Of a stretch of DNA of 64,000 nucleotides, positions 10,796 to 22,900 are shown one piece after another (within the stretch, counting starts at the first letter, position 1; the number at the start of each line of letters is the position of its first letter). This DNA is from Trematomus loennbergii (Eukaryota > Chordata > Actinopteri > Perciformes > Nototheniidae), in assembly GCA_012861695.1 (NCBI GenBank), contig JAAOOA010000200.1, forward strand, positions 319,001-383,000, written 5' to 3'. The notes beneath the pieces were generated by a model. The model was not told the origin of the DNA. It saw only the letters and a program-made list of their open reading frames with translations, and searched no databases. A program made the position numbers and the translations under genes.

Positions 10796-11023
10796 TGTAG
10801 TGATCACTAATTTACTCATGTTACATAATTCACTCATGGAACTACGGGTTGGGGGTATTGTTTCCGCACGGACACGTATGTGACTGTACCTACTGTGTGC
10901 CCTCCTTTCTTCTTCCCTTCTCTTCCCGGTTTCAAGCCAGCAACATGTGCTTTTCTGCTGCTCAATAAAGTAAACTTTGCACCTTCGATGCACCGCCTCC
11001 GACTCTCCTCTCTCGGCACTACA
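10796..11023 (+). repeat. 3' LTR
   Basis: Follows the purine run at 10,785-10,791. It begins TGTAGTGATC, carries AATAAA near 10,964 and ends GGCACTACA, then ATAT flank and host repeat. Confidence 0.85.
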
Positions 11024-11463
11024 ATATATTACTTATTACTGTCTCTTTTAAGTAATAAGTTACATTAGAATATTACTGTCTCTGAAATGTAATGAGTTAC
11101 ACTACTTTTATATTACTTTTGAGTTACTTACCCAAAATAACCGCAAAAGAATGGCTCGGTATTTTAAATGCTAAAATGTAGTTTAGTGCAGCTCATTATA
11201 CATCCAGTGAAGGGCAATGTGGTATAGCATAAAAACTGTGTAGGCCCTTAAGGCTACTAACAACTTTTATTGCACGCTTAGTTGAATCCTCAAGTCTGAT
11301 TGGTCAATTCAGAACACATGACACGTTGTTAATACAGTAGTACAGACCGCTGTCAAGGACTATAAAGACCGTTGCTAAGGAGGATCAAGAAAGAGAAAGG
11401 AAAAGAGGTTAAAAGACGGAGCGCTGTACGTCAGATAAATCACCAGAAGAAAGCAGAGAGGAA

Positions 11464-11625
11464 GTAAACACTAACAGAACACGTATGGACTACAGACAGG
11501 AAGTAAACACTAACAGGAACACGGTATGGACTACAGACAGGAAGTAAACACTAACAGGAACACGGGAACACGGTATGGACTACAGACAGGAAGTAAACAC
11601 TAACAGGAACACAGAATGGGCTCTG
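11464..11625. repeat. 41-bp minisatellite, short array
   Basis: About four units of roughly 41 bp with core AACACGGTATGGACTACAGA and GGAAGTAAACACTAACAGGA. A longer array of the same unit lies at 14,113-14,465. Both arrays precede copies of the same hAT element, so the array belongs to the duplicated segment. Confidence 0.85.
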
Positions 11626-11648
11626 CAGTGTTAAAGGACTAGTTAGTG

Positions 11649-12600
11649 CAGGGGTGGGGAACCTCCGGCCCCCGGGCCGTATACGGCCCGTGAGACCATT
11701 TGATACGGCCCTCGAGGTAATTTATAAACACACGCGAAAAAAAAAAATTAAAGAAATCTAGATCGCAAATAATTAAACAAGCGAGTGCCTGTTTTTCCTG
11801 GCCAAGGTCAAGGTCCTTGACACAACACGAGCCTAACTGTCATCACGGGTGTATGTCTCGTCTGATGACACGTGCTGACGGAGAGCACCAGAACGCGGCT
11901 CCGCCACTTCAGAAAGTGCAGTACCCATAAGGAGCCGTACACATGCCGCAGTTTGTGCGTGGCTGTGTCTTTAGTTGAAAGCCCAGTGGCGATCTGTTCA
12001 TCTGTCATACTGATCATACAGTCAATAACTTTGTTGTTATTAGCATCTGATTAGCTAGCTATGCTAACGATATAGGAAGCTTTTTCTACAACCAGTGAGG
12101 TAAAGGCACATCTTTATATGATCATTATAGTTATAAAAAAATAAGAGAATAAAGTAAACAGGTATAAAATACTATATGACAGTAAAAAAAAGTTATTAAT
12201 AAACAAGAATACAGTTTGAAAGGGGAGTGATGCTTTTAACTTCAACAAGTAGCATGCCCCCCGGACCCCCCTAGAGGAGGTGAGAACCCCCCCTAGAGGA
12301 TGTTAGGTCCCACCCTACTTAAATCATGTCCACATGGATATGAAACTAAATACATTTGCACACATCTTGTGTCCATATCTTTCTGTTGTGGTGTCATGCC
12401 ACAACCGTGCACGTGAAACGTGAGTCATGGTGAGATATCTGGATTAAGAGGTTGCTGTTTCTTTGCACAGCATGAAAGAAAGGCCAATGAATGGGCTGTG
12501 ATTTTAGCATTTTTAAGCAGACGTCAATAATTTGTACGGCCCTCGGAGGATGTTGTAAAAATTGAAATGGCCCTTTAGAGGAAAAGGTTCCCCACCCCTG
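11649..12600. mobile_element. Non-autonomous hAT element, copy 2
   Basis: The ends CAGGGGTGGGGAACC and GGTTCCCCACCCCTG are perfect inverted repeats. The flanks are AGTTAGTG (left) and TGTTAGTG (right), an 8-bp target duplication with one difference. The length is 952 bp and no transposase frame is present. Part of the interior is missing compared with copy 3, around 12,230. Confidence 0.85.
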
Positions 12601-13795
12601 TGTTAGTGGATCAGAAACTGTGAACAGAGTTCGACAGTGCTGCCGTAAAGTTGTTGTTGTCACAGTTCCAGCCGTTGGTGCGCCATGAGGTCTGCCTGCA
12701 TCTGATCTGAGGACGCCTTCACACCCTCAGAAATCCAGAGAGTAAAACACGTCAGTCACGTGGAAACCGGCCTTACAGGATGTAGCTGTCAGCCTGCCAG
12801 ACGCTCCCTCACCTCCCTTATTCAGAGTATTACATTACATTACATTACATTTAGCTGACGCTTTTATCCAAAGCGACTTGCAATTACCAATTACAGGGAC
12901 ATACTCCCTGGAGTAACTAAGGGCTAAGTGCCTTACTCAAGGGCACACTAGTGGTGGTGTTCCTGCGGGATTTGAACTCACAAAAACATCCTACAGGATC
13001 AATAAAGATATGTTTATCATGCTTGGGCTAAAATCATGTACCAGTTGTCAGAATCCAGTGTAATCTGCAGGAGAATTCAGATCAGATGATGTACTCTTAC
13101 CTTCTGTACAGTAGATGCTGATAGCAAACCATAATGGAAGAAAGATAAATGAAAATAATGTATCAGAAGTAAAAGCACACAGTTATTGCTTGTTCTGAAG
13201 TTATGTAACTCCATTCATTCAACATACTCCAGCACATACCAGGAATGTCAGTAAACCAGTCTACACTTATCTTTGAATCAAAGTGGGAGGGGTTGTCCGG
13301 TAACCAGGGATAATCTACTGTGGGCAATCCCACAGGAGCACTTTGGAGTGAAGTGTCTCAGGGACACAACGACATGCTGACTGCAGTGGGGTTTGAACCT
13401 GTGCTCCCCTGATCCCAACACCAACGCACTAGTCCACTGCGCCACACGCCACGCGCCTCCCACTTTCTTAACAAGAGAACATAATCGAGGGGTGATCAAT
13501 AACTTTTCCGTATTTATTTATTTCTCCAAGTTATGTTTTTGTGTGCACGGAGGAGTCTAAAACAGACGTTTGTTAAATCATTTAAAGATTGGCTTTAATC
13601 ATTTTTTGTTAATTAATTCTTCATATATGATAAATGAGAGGTAACATTTTATGTGAGACTGCAGGTCTCCCTTGAAAAAGAGATGTATGATCTCAAGGGA
13701 CAATCTGGATAATAAAGGTTTGAAATGAAATTCATGGTATTATTTCCACATATTTCTCTCCATTCTTCCTTCTGCCAACGGTGTCGCAGTTTCTC
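12110..13795. repeat. Duplicated module beta, copy 2
   Basis: Copy of 6,401-8,190. A deletion of about 110 bp near 12,230 joins 'ggggagtga' to 'tgcttttaac' at a short shared sequence. SINE fragments lie at about 12,830-12,982 and 13,310-13,457. Confidence 0.7.
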
Positions 13796-14100
13796 TTTGT
13801 TAGGTTTAGAAAAAATATAATTGTTTGGCTTAAAATATGTACGTTAATTACATGAAAGCAGTTACGGACTTTAATTAAAATGAGGTCTTTTGTGAACTGA
13901 TAAGAAATGTGTTTTTGATATATCATTGAAAATATGAAAAATAAGTTCCCTCATAACTAAGTTACAATGCAGTTCAAATCTATGGAAGAATATTTTTATT
14001 TCTTTATTTTTTTGAAATCCCATTTACTTTTCATGCAAATGTTTTGCATAGCCCAACATATATATCAAAACATGTACTGTACAGTACTGCCACTTCAATG
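13795..14100. repeat. Duplicated module gamma, copy 2
   Basis: Matches 4,764-5,110 and 17,828-18,140. The 64-codon minus-strand frame here is identical to one about 4.04 kb further on, which reflects recent duplication rather than coding. Confidence 0.7.
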
Positions 14101-14112
14101 TACATCCACAGG

Positions 14113-14465
14113 TAAAACTAACAGGAACACGGTATGGACTACAGACAGGAAGTAAACACAAACAGGAACACGGTATGGACTACAGACAGGAAGTAAACAC
14201 TAACAGGAACACAGTATGGACTACAGAGAGGAAGTAAACACTAACAGGAACACGGTATGGGCTACAGACAGGAAGTAAACACTAACAGGAACACAGTATG
14301 GACTACAGAGAGGAAGTAAACACTAACAGGAACACAGTATGGACTACAGAGAGGAAGTAAACACTAACAGAACACGGTATGGACTACAGACAGGAAGTAA
14401 ACACTAACAGGAACACGGTATGGGCTACAGACAGGAAGTAAACACTAACAGGAACACGGAATGGA
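14113..14465. repeat. 41-bp minisatellite, long array
   Basis: About eight to nine copies of the 41-bp unit seen at 11,464-11,625, with substitution variants (CGGTATGG, CAGTATGG, GGGCTACAG) and an occasional missing G. Confidence 0.9.
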
Positions 14466-14904
14466 CTCTGCAGTGTTAAAGGACTTGTTAGTGCAGGGGT
14501 GGGGAACCTCCGGCCCTCAAGGTAATTTATAAACACGCAGAAGAAAAAAATTAAAGAAATCTAGATCGCAAAATAATTAAACAAGCGAGTGCCTGTTTTT
14601 CCTGGCCAAGGTCAAGGTCCTTGAACACAACACGAGCCTAACGTGTCATCACGGGGTGTATGTCTCGTCTGATGACACGTGCTGACGGAGAGCACCAGAA
14701 CGCGGCTCCGCCACTTCAGAATAGAGATGGCAAATCCGGATCCTTTTACGGACTCAGGGTCTTCTGAGTCAGTCATTGAAGAGATCCGGATCATACGAGT
14801 CATTTGAGTCATATGAGTCAGCATCACCAAGACCGTAGAAATCCTATCGGTGAAACCGAAAAGTTGATGCATTTCACGAGCATATTATTATTCCATATAT
14901 TTTG

Positions 14905-15136
14905 AATATATATATATTTTGTATATATATATATATATATATACAATATATATATATATAATATCTGCATGTATATTTTCTATTTCGACATGTATATTTT
15001 ATTTTTATTTTATTTTATTTTTCTTTCTATTCTTGTATATTTTTGTAGTTTTGTTTTATTGTAAAATGCCTTTTATGCTGCTGTAACAACAATTTCCCAA
15101 TTTGGGATCAATAAAGTACTATCTATCTATCTATTA
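14905..15136. repeat. AT microsatellite and LINE-like 3' tail
   Basis: (TA)n tracts at about 14,905-14,960 are followed by 'caatttcccaatttgggatc', AATAAAG and (CTAT)n. Such a tail is common at fish LINE 3' ends. It lies inside the nested hAT element. Confidence 0.6.
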
Positions 15137-15231
15137 AACTGACGTTATATTAACCTCCGCTACACAGTGTATTTTGCTTTAATAAAAAATGTTGATCACA
15201 AAAAAAGGGTTATTTTTGCGATTTGGCAAAT

Positions 15232-15425
15232 CTGAGTCTGCTGTTGACTCGTGCATGAGGACGAGTCTGCTGGATCTCTGGATCTGCTGCTATATACGGC
15301 TCCGAGTCCGCACGAGTCTGCTCTGCTGTGTGTTGCAGCGAGTCAGGATTTGCGAATCTGCGAATCTGCGAGTGAGTCTGCGAGTCTGCGAGTCTGCGAG
15401 CGAGTCTGCGAGTCTGCTCGTGCAT
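15232..15425. repeat. CGAGTCTG short tandem repeat
   Basis: Imperfect 8-10-bp units (GAGTCTGC, GAATCTGC) within the nested hAT element. The open frames here are products of the repeat. Confidence 0.75.
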
Positions 15426-16029
15426 AGCGCGGGAGCCGGGTGCTGGAGGAGGGGCTATGCTCGTGCACATGACGCGATCGCTGGATCTGCTATGCTATTA
15501 CGGTTAGGAGCCGTCGGCTCCTCTGAGTCCCCACGAGTCTGCAGGAAGTTTCACTGATCCGCGTCCCCTCCCCTGAGCCAAACGATAACTTCTGCGGGCA
15601 GCCATCCTGTATACTTGCTAAATGGTAGGCAGATGGACTGGGGTACTTGTAATGTGATTTTACATGTTATAAAGAGAGTAGCGAGTGACGCAATTTATAG
15701 TTTTAATTTGTACGTCACACCAAGTGTGGGACTCAGGACTCGGTTAATGGAGAGGGGAACTCGTCACGACCAGCTCATTTCTAGGATCCGGGTTAATGAT
15801 CCGGATGAATCAGGACTCGCCCATCTCTACTTCAGAAAGTGCAGTACCCATAACGAGCCGTACACATGCCGCAGTTTGTGCGTGGCTGTGTCTTTAGTTG
15901 AAAGCCCAGTGGCGATCTGTTCATCTGTCATACTGATCATACAGTCAATAACTTTGTTGTTATTAGCATCTGGTTAGCTAGCTATGCTAACGAATATAAG
16001 AAGCTTTTTCTACAACAGTGAGGTAAAGG

Positions 16030-17828
16030 CACATCTTTATATGATCATTATAGTTATACAAAAAATAAGAGAATAAAGTAAACAGGTATAAAATACTATA
16101 TGACAGTAAAAAAAGTTGTTATTAATAAACAAGAATACAGTTTGAAAGGAGAGTGATTTGTAAAATATCCATAAAGAAAAGAAATCTGCTTCCAGTTCAG
16201 TTTCATATGGGTGTTGAGAGATGTTTCCATAGATCTCTTCATGTTGCTCTCAAAGTGCACCAGGTTGATGCTTTTAACTTCAACAAGGAGCATGCCCCCC
16301 GGACCCCCCTAGAGGAGGTGAGGACCCCCCCAAGAGGATGTTAGGTCCCACCCTACTTAAATCATGTCCACATGGATATGAAACTAAATACATTTGCACA
16401 CATCTTGTGTCCATATCTTTCTGTTGTGGTGGTCATGCCACAACCGTGCACGTGAAACGCGAGTCATGGTGAGATATCTGGATTAAGAGGTTGCTTTTTC
16501 TTTGCACAGCATGAAAGAAAGGCCAAATGAATGGGCTGTGATTTTAGTATTTTTAAGCAGACGTCAATAATTTGTCCGGCCCTCGGAGGATGTTGTAAAA
16601 ATTGAAATGGCCCTTGAGAGGAAAAGGTTCCCCCCCTGTGTTAGTGGATCAGAAACTGTGAACAGAGTTCGACAGTGCTGCCGTAAAGTTGTTGTTGTCA
16701 CAGTTCCAGCCGTTGGTGCGCCATGAGGTCTGCCTGCATCTGATCTGAGGACGCCTTCACACCCTCAGAAATCCAGAGAGTAAAAACATGTCAGTCACGT
16801 GGAAACCGGCCTTACAGGATGTAGCTGTCAGCCTGTCAGACGCTCCCTCACCTCCCTTATTCAGAGTATTACATTACATTACATTACATTTCATTTAGCT
16901 GACGCTTTTATCCAAAGCGACTTACAATTACCAATTACAGGGACATACTCCCTGGAGTAACTAAGGGCTAAGTGCCTTACTCAAGGGCACACTAGTGGTG
17001 GTGTTCCTGGCGGGATTTGAACTCACAAAAACATCCTACAGGATCAATAAAGATATGTTTATCATGCTTGGGCTAAAATCATGTACCAGTTGTCAGAATC
17101 CAGTGTAATCTGCAGGAGAATTCAGATCAGATGATGTACTCTTACCTTCTGTACAGTAGATGGTGATAGCAAACCATATAATGGAAGAAAGATAAAGAAA
17201 ATAATGTATCAGAAGTAAAAGCACACAGTTATTGCTTGTTCTGAAGGTTATGTAACTCCATTCATTCAACATACTCCAGCACATACCAGGAATGTCAGTA
17301 AACCAGTCTACACTTATCTTTGAATCAAAGTGGGAGGGTTGTCCGGTAACCAGGGATAATCTACTGTGGGCAATCCCCACAGGAGCACTTTGGGGTGAAG
17401 TGTCTCAGGGACACAACGACATGCTGACTGCAGTGGGTTTGAACCTGTGCTCCCCTGATCCCAACACCAACGCACTAGTCCACTGCGCCACACGCCACAT
17501 GCCTCCCACTTTCTTAACAAGAGAACATAATCGAGGGTGATCAATAACTTTTCCGTATTTATTTCCCCAAGTTATGTTTTTGTGTGCACGGAGGAGTCTC
17601 AAACAGACGTTTGTTAAATAATTTAAAGATTGGCTTTAATCATTTTTGTTAATTAATTCTTCATATATGATAAATGAGAGGTAACATTTATGTGAGACTG
17701 CAGGTCTCCCTTGAAAAAGAGATCTATGATCTCAAGGGACAATCTGGATAAATAAGGTTTGAAATGAATTCATGGTATTATTTCCACATATTTCTCTCCA
17801 TTCTTCCTTCTGCCAACGGTGTCGCAGT
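16030..17828. repeat. Duplicated module beta, copy 3
   Basis: Third copy of 6,401-8,190, here intact at its left edge inside hAT copy 3. SINE fragments lie at about 16,866-17,026 and 17,365-17,507. Single-base deletions relative to the other copies are frequent. Confidence 0.7.
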
Positions 17829-18580
17829 TTCTCTTTGTTAGGTTTAGAAAAAATATAATTGTTTGGCTTAAAATATGTACGTTAATTACATGAAAGCAGT
17901 TACGGACTTTAATTAAAATGAGGTCTTTTGTGAACTGATAAGAAATGTGTTTTTGATATATCATTGAAAATATGAAAAATAAGTTCCCTCATAACTAAGT
18001 TACAATGCAGTTCAAATCTATGGGAAGAATATTTGTATTTCTTTATTTTTTTGAAATCCCATTTACTTTTCATGCAAATGTTTTGCATAGCCCAACATAT
18101 ATATCAAAACATGTACTGTACAGTACTGCCACTTCAATGTACATCCACAGGTAATTACAGCCCTGCCCCCACAAAATATCCCACACACCAGAACTGCGCT
18201 CAGTAACCATTCAATAACATTTCTTTGTTAGGTTTAAAAATATATAATTGTTTGGCATATAAACAAAACTTTAACAAAACGTCTTTAAAACTAATTGTTT
18301 GGCTACAAATATGTAGGTTAATAAATGTTCCGGACTTTAATTAAAACAAGGTCTTCTGTGAACTGATCAGAAATGTATATTTGATATATCATTGCAACAT
18401 GAACATTACTTTTCATGCTAATGTGTTGTATAGCCCAGTTATACGTATTTGTTACATTTTCAAGGCTCTTCAGTGAAACCAGGTCAGTGTTGGAAGACGG
18501 GCCCTTCACACTACTTCCCTTATTCAGACTATTAAGAGTTAGACAGAAAAACAGTCACAAGTTGTTAGAGTGGGTTCTGA
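17828..18580. repeat. Module gamma, copy 3, with extension
   Basis: Matches 4,764-5,110 and 13,795-14,100 to about 18,140. It then contains a second partial gamma-like start ('ctttgttaggttta' near 18,220) and at 18,455-18,560 a block matching 5,115-5,225. No gene. Confidence 0.65.
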
Positions 18581-19810
18581 CACACAGGGAGGAGCTAGTG
18601 GTGCTTACTTCTGGGTCTCTGTGTTTCATTCAAGCTCTGCTCTGTGTGTGTGTGGCACGAGCCATTTGTGTGCGTGCGCGAGCGAGCGAGAGAGAGAGTT
18701 CGCGCACCGGTGGGTATCTACCGAGATCGTTGTGGTTAGCATCTGGTGCTAGCTAGCCAAGCTAACGGATATAAGGAGCTTTTTCACAACAAGGTGGAGG
18801 GAGAACTCTCTCCTATCAGACTGAGAGTCTCAGATAACCTCAGCTCAGGTGAAGTAAGGACTCTCTCAGTGTTTAGATAGTTAACTTTAGTCTAGTTATC
18901 TCAGTGGTCTCAAATGGTTTTGGTGAGTGATTTGTAAATATCTATAAAGAAATAGAAAATCTGTTTACAGTTCTGTTTCATATGGGTGTTGAGAGATGTA
19001 TCCATAGATCTCTTCGTTTTACTCTCAAAGTGCACCAGATTGATGCTTTTAACTTCAATATTGAAAAAAAAAAATCTTCCCAGGGAGCATGCCCCCTGAC
19101 CCCCTTAGAGGAGGTGAGGACCCTCCTATAGGAAGTGAGGTCCAATCCCCACTTGTAAAAATAGCACTTTACCCCTGCTTACACCTATAGCCGTGAGCTG
19201 ATTATCGAGCCTTCATTGTAACAGTCGCGGTTACACTGTGTGTGCGTGTGGGGAATGTTGCAGTAGAACATTCAACTGTAGCGCTAGTGCATTAATGGGA
19301 AACCCTTAATGTTTGACACCCTCTATGAAACGTCAAGCTACCCCACAGCACCCCCTAGAGAAAATCTCTGGGGCGCTGCGCTGGTAGCTCTCGGAGGGGA
19401 AACATTTTTGACCGTTGGCGCTCATCCTAATTTTCGGCCAAGATGTAACAATATTCATAATTAAGTAAAGATAGCACCCTTTTCACCCCGGTTACACTTT
19501 TCATTTGCCCTGTACGATGGGCGCTGTAAGTGATGAAAGTGGGGGATGTTGGGTTATCAGTCGCCCGCAGCTCACAGCCAAAGTGCGAGTGAGCGTGGGA
19601 GCGAGGTACCGGCGCTGTTGTTATTAGCACCTGGTGCGAAGAAGATGTTTCTACAACAAAGATGGAGAGAGCTCTCTCCTGACAGACTGAGAGGCTGATA
19701 ACTACAGCTCAGTGAGGTAAAGGACTCTGAGTGTTTAGATAGTTCACTTTAGTCTAAGTTATCTCAGTGGGTCTCAAACGTTTTGGTCACAATTTATGTA
19801 AACACATATT
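18581..19810. repeat. Degenerate repeat region
   Basis: A (GT/GC/GA)n stretch lies at 18,640-18,700. Two related blocks, about 18,795-18,930 and 19,665-19,790, share 'gtttagatagtt' and 'ctttagtcta', and a diverged piece of the hAT interior lies at 18,930-19,150. No host gene is recognised. Confidence 0.5.
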
Positions 19811-20470
19811 TCCAAGGCACTCCTTAAGATATTGTTGAGATCTCCATATTAGGATGAATACCTAAATGAAAGTTAATTATAATCAAATATAATCAATTAT
19901 ATTCTTGTATAACCCACAATGAAAATGTTTCATATGTTATGATTTTTATATTTACAGTAAAAACACAAGTGGTTTGTTAAGTTAGTGTGTAAGGCCTGTA
20001 ATGGTTTATGGGTGTCACTGATAAGAGAAGAGGCAGTTTCTTCTCTCTCCCCTCACAGCAGTACACAGGAGGGGGCTCCTGACTTAAGGAGAAATACATT
20101 GAGGCCCCAAAAGGTGGTTATGTAATAGCCGAGAATAATATTTTGCAAGTCCTGCAGAGTAGGGGTCATGTCCTTTTTACACAACATGGGAAGGTGTGTC
20201 TTATGCCAGAGCCATAGAATATGTCTGGTCATGTCCAGTTCTTTACATCAGAGGCCATGCCCAGTTTCCACAAATATGGGTATGGGTTTCTTTAGGTTTT
20301 TCTATCCTGTTTTCGAGCATAAAGGCACTGGCAGATGGGAGGAACTTTCTTTTTGGAGAGAGGGAGAGAGATGGGGGGGTTCCCCTAGTATGCTCTCTCT
20401 CGGTAACGCTCTCTCCCTGAGAGCTGGGTTTTTGCTCTCGGTAAGGTTCTCTCAACTTGGTAACTATTGC
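19811..20470 (+). repeat. Repeat related, in inverse orientation, to 53,750-54,300
   Basis: Shared features are the 'cttgtataacccacaatgaa' segment (seen reversed at about 54,190) and the segment around 'cagttctttacatcagaggc' and 'gcataaaggcactgg'. It is a mobile element remnant of unassigned class. The segment ends in CTCTCGGTAA direct repeats (20,396-20,450). Confidence 0.5.
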
Positions 20471-20530
20471 ATAAATCTCTGTGTATGAATGCTGAGGGAA
20501 TGGTTTAGATGAGAGTTTTGAACGGGATTT

Positions 20531-20735
20531 TTAAACCTACCATTCTTCATGTGTTGGAATTCTTACTCCTACCATTCTTAAATGTGTTGGAATTCTTACT
20601 GCTACCATTCTTCAATGTGTTGGAATTCTTACTCCTACCATTCTTCAATGTGTTGGAATTCTTACTCTGCCATTCTTAAATGTGTTGGAATTCTTACTCC
20701 TACCATTCTTCAATGTGTTGGAATTCTTACGGACC
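20531..20735. repeat. 33-bp minisatellite, about six units
   Basis: The unit core is AATGTGTTGGAATTCTTACT followed by CCTACCATTCTTC. Variants differ at one to three positions. The open frame it makes is not a gene. Confidence 0.9.
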
Positions 20736-21640
20736 GTCTCCACAGCAGCGTTAAAAAAATCTTGGAGGTGGGCGTATCTGAGGCTTGGGGATTTTTTTGC
20801 GATCAACCAATCACATGAATCTCCCGCCCGCGACATACGAAGCCAAAAGCCCGAAGTAAACTGGATATAAACTCCCAAAACAGGCGAAAACATACCACTG
20901 TCTCTGCCACCTCCCTCCATGCCTGGCTCCTCCGGTTTATATCCCGGTAGGTAAATAGGGACTGGTCATAAAGCACCGGGTGATTGATTCGCTACCACTA
21001 ATTTCTCCTCCATTTTTTGGAATATGAGGAAATGACCTGCGGTCTGTCTCTCCCAGCATACACGCCGTTTGATTGGCTAGTCATGCATTCTTTTATACTT
21101 AAGTTATTATCCAGTGGAAAGTCCTTACCTACTGGCCTAGTTCAATCAAAGTGGTTACTTTTTTTGGCTGGGCAGTGTAGTTTACACACCGTCTTATTTG
21201 ACTTTCTCAGGACTTAAAACTGTTTTTTGGGGGCAGACCCCCACAAAGAAAAAAAAAATATTTACACACGTAAGGTCATCATCTTAACAGTTTTGTATGC
21301 TCATCCGTGAGCAGAGCTTCAAGTTGACATGTCTATTACAGCTGAATTACCATTTTGTTCAGCAAACGCCTCACAAACTTATTAAGATCACAGCTTTAGT
21401 GCGTTTTGATTCAATGCTGAGTACAGCCAAACTTGACAGTCTCTTCTCTGTCATTGTAGACCGCAAATACCTCATTCCTTCAGTACTTGGGTCCGAATGC
21501 TTCTCGCTTTGCGCCGTCCCGTTCAAATGAAATCGCCGCCAATCATATTTCAACGCTCGCGCCAGGGCCGGGGGAGGGGTTACAAGACGTGCGTCTTGTG
21601 CTGCATTCACTTGCACTCGGACATTAGAGACTTTCTCTCA
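20736..21640. other. Unassigned non-coding stretch
   Basis: No gene or clear element boundary seen. The piece around 20,805-20,900 is moderately GC-rich with a 'caaccaatcacatgaatctc' motif resembling promoter-proximal repeat sequence. This is weak. Confidence 0.3.
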
Positions 21641-22365
21641 TAAATGTCAGATGAGCCACAACTTTTCTTTCAAAACAAAGCTGCCAACTGGGATGGCAGC
21701 TGGGGTGGCAAGGCCTATTTTTAGGGTGGCAGTTGCCACCCCGGTAGGTGAAACTAGGCTACTAGCTACAGTACAGATGCAACTAGATGAGCTGTTAACT
21801 CTCGCTCTGACTTTTTTTTTTAAACACACACGCATTTTCCCACCCGCATTCCGCGAAGACCCGCCCAACTGTGCCTCTGATTCGCAGACTGTTGGTGGCG
21901 GCTGACGGGATGCTGAATGTGATTGGACCAATTCGTTGACAGACACACACAGACAGTGGAACAGTCGTACATGCAGAGCGCTGTTTGCAGTGGACATAGC
22001 GGAGAATTTTGACTCGTTGCGTTGTGGCGATGTCTCGCAGATAACACAGATAATACATATGAAAAGTATAATTTGGTCAGAGTCAGAGACAGTTGTGGTT
22101 CGGTCCGGATCCAGACCGGAGTCCGGACTTTGAGGATGCCTGCCCTAGAGGATGTGACGTCCACCCCCAATTCAAACATGTTTATACAATACTGAATACA
22201 TTTGAAGCCTTTTTGATGTATATTACCTATGTCAATAAGTTTATGTTTTTGTAGTGTATTTGTCTTCTGTAGAGATTTTTCATTTATTGTCTATATATTC
22301 TATAGGGGGGGCGCCAGCCAAAATCTCGCCTAGGGCATCAAAGGTCTAGAGCCGGCCCTGCTTTC
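21641..22365. mobile_element. hAT-like remnant ending in AGAGCCGGCCCTG
   Basis: The right end 'tctagagccggccctg' at about 22,346-22,361 and the preceding G-rich 'gggggggcgccag' are typical of a fish hAT family whose ends read CAGGGCCGGCTCTAG. No matching left end was found, so the left limit is a guess. Confidence 0.45.
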
Positions 22366-22439
22366 ATGTCATGTGATACCTTGCGTGGTGAGCGAACCGT
22401 TTAATCAACCTGTACTGTACTGTAGCTAGCAGCAGCAAG

Positions 22440-22900
22440 TTCGGCAGCATTATAAAAAATGTAATAGTGTGGTGACACGTTATGGACATAATTCACCGTT
22501 GGTTATAGTGTGTGTTGCAACACGGACCCGTTAGTGAGGGTACCATGTGTTGGTATTCATGCTAGCTTGACAGTAGCAACGAGCAGATGTAGCCTACTTA
22601 CCTTGTCTTGTTACAAATGGAAAATAAAGTGTGGAGTTCCATACTGAACTCTGACTCCCTTTCATCGGCTCTTTGACCCTGACGTTTTTGTGAAAGTTTC
22701 CGGAGACTTAATGAACATGATTGATCGTGATGTTTTTGTTAAACTGCCGGAGTTTTGGGAGCATGCTGCTGCGCGGTTTGCACACGTGGAGGCGCATTTT
22801 GCCTGCCGCCATGTCCGTGACGGGACCTGACATATGTTCACGTGGTGGCGGCGCTGGGGAGCTCCACGTCGTCCAGGTTGTCTTTAGCACTTACTATCAT
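22440..22900 (+). mobile_element. LTR-retroelement fragment (LTR end plus gag start)
   Basis: AATAAAG (about 22,624), then 'ctctttgaccctgacg', then sequence parallel to the start of the internal region at 9,448-9,560 (AAACTGCCGGAG, GCACACG). It is a related but distinct Ty3/Gypsy-like element. Its left LTR limit is uncertain and no long frame is present. Confidence 0.5.

Larger units (their letters stand above)
9207..11023 (+). mobile_element. Short LTR retrotransposon with two LTRs
   Basis: Two LTRs of 241 and 228 bp (9,207-9,447 and 10,796-11,023) start TGTAGTGATC and end GGCACTACA. They enclose 1.35 kb. A primer-site-like TGGTGACCCTGACG follows the 5' LTR, and an AGGGGGG purine run precedes the 3' LTR. 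ATAT flanks both ends, compatible with a 4-bp target duplication, and the flanks join into a coherent host repeat. Only a Ty3/Gypsy-like gag relic is present. Reverse transcriptase, integrase and protease are absent, so the copy is non-autonomous. Confidence 0.85.
14722..15829. mobile_element. Nested hAT-type element with exact 8-bp duplication
   Basis: The ends are TAGAGATGGC and GCCCATCTCTA. CTTCAGAA is duplicated exactly at 14,714-14,721 and 15,830-15,837. Copy 2 of the host element has a single CTTCAGAA near 11,907-11,914. The element has no transposase. It carries an AT microsatellite, a LINE 3' tail and a CGAGTCTG repeat. Confidence 0.9.
14494..16638. mobile_element. hAT element copy 3 with a nested hAT
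   Basis: The left end CAGGGGTGGGGAACC and the right end GGTTCCCCCCCTG are flanked on both sides by an exact 8-bp duplication TGTTAGTG (14,486-14,493 and 16,639-16,646). The interior is interrupted at 14,722-15,829 by a second hAT element. Copy 2 gives the empty version of that site. Confidence 0.9.

Noticed and set aside
10226..10883. Several overlapping frames of 149-186 codons
   Set aside because: GC-rich internal part of the LTR element. Frames are open on both strands without any retroelement motif.
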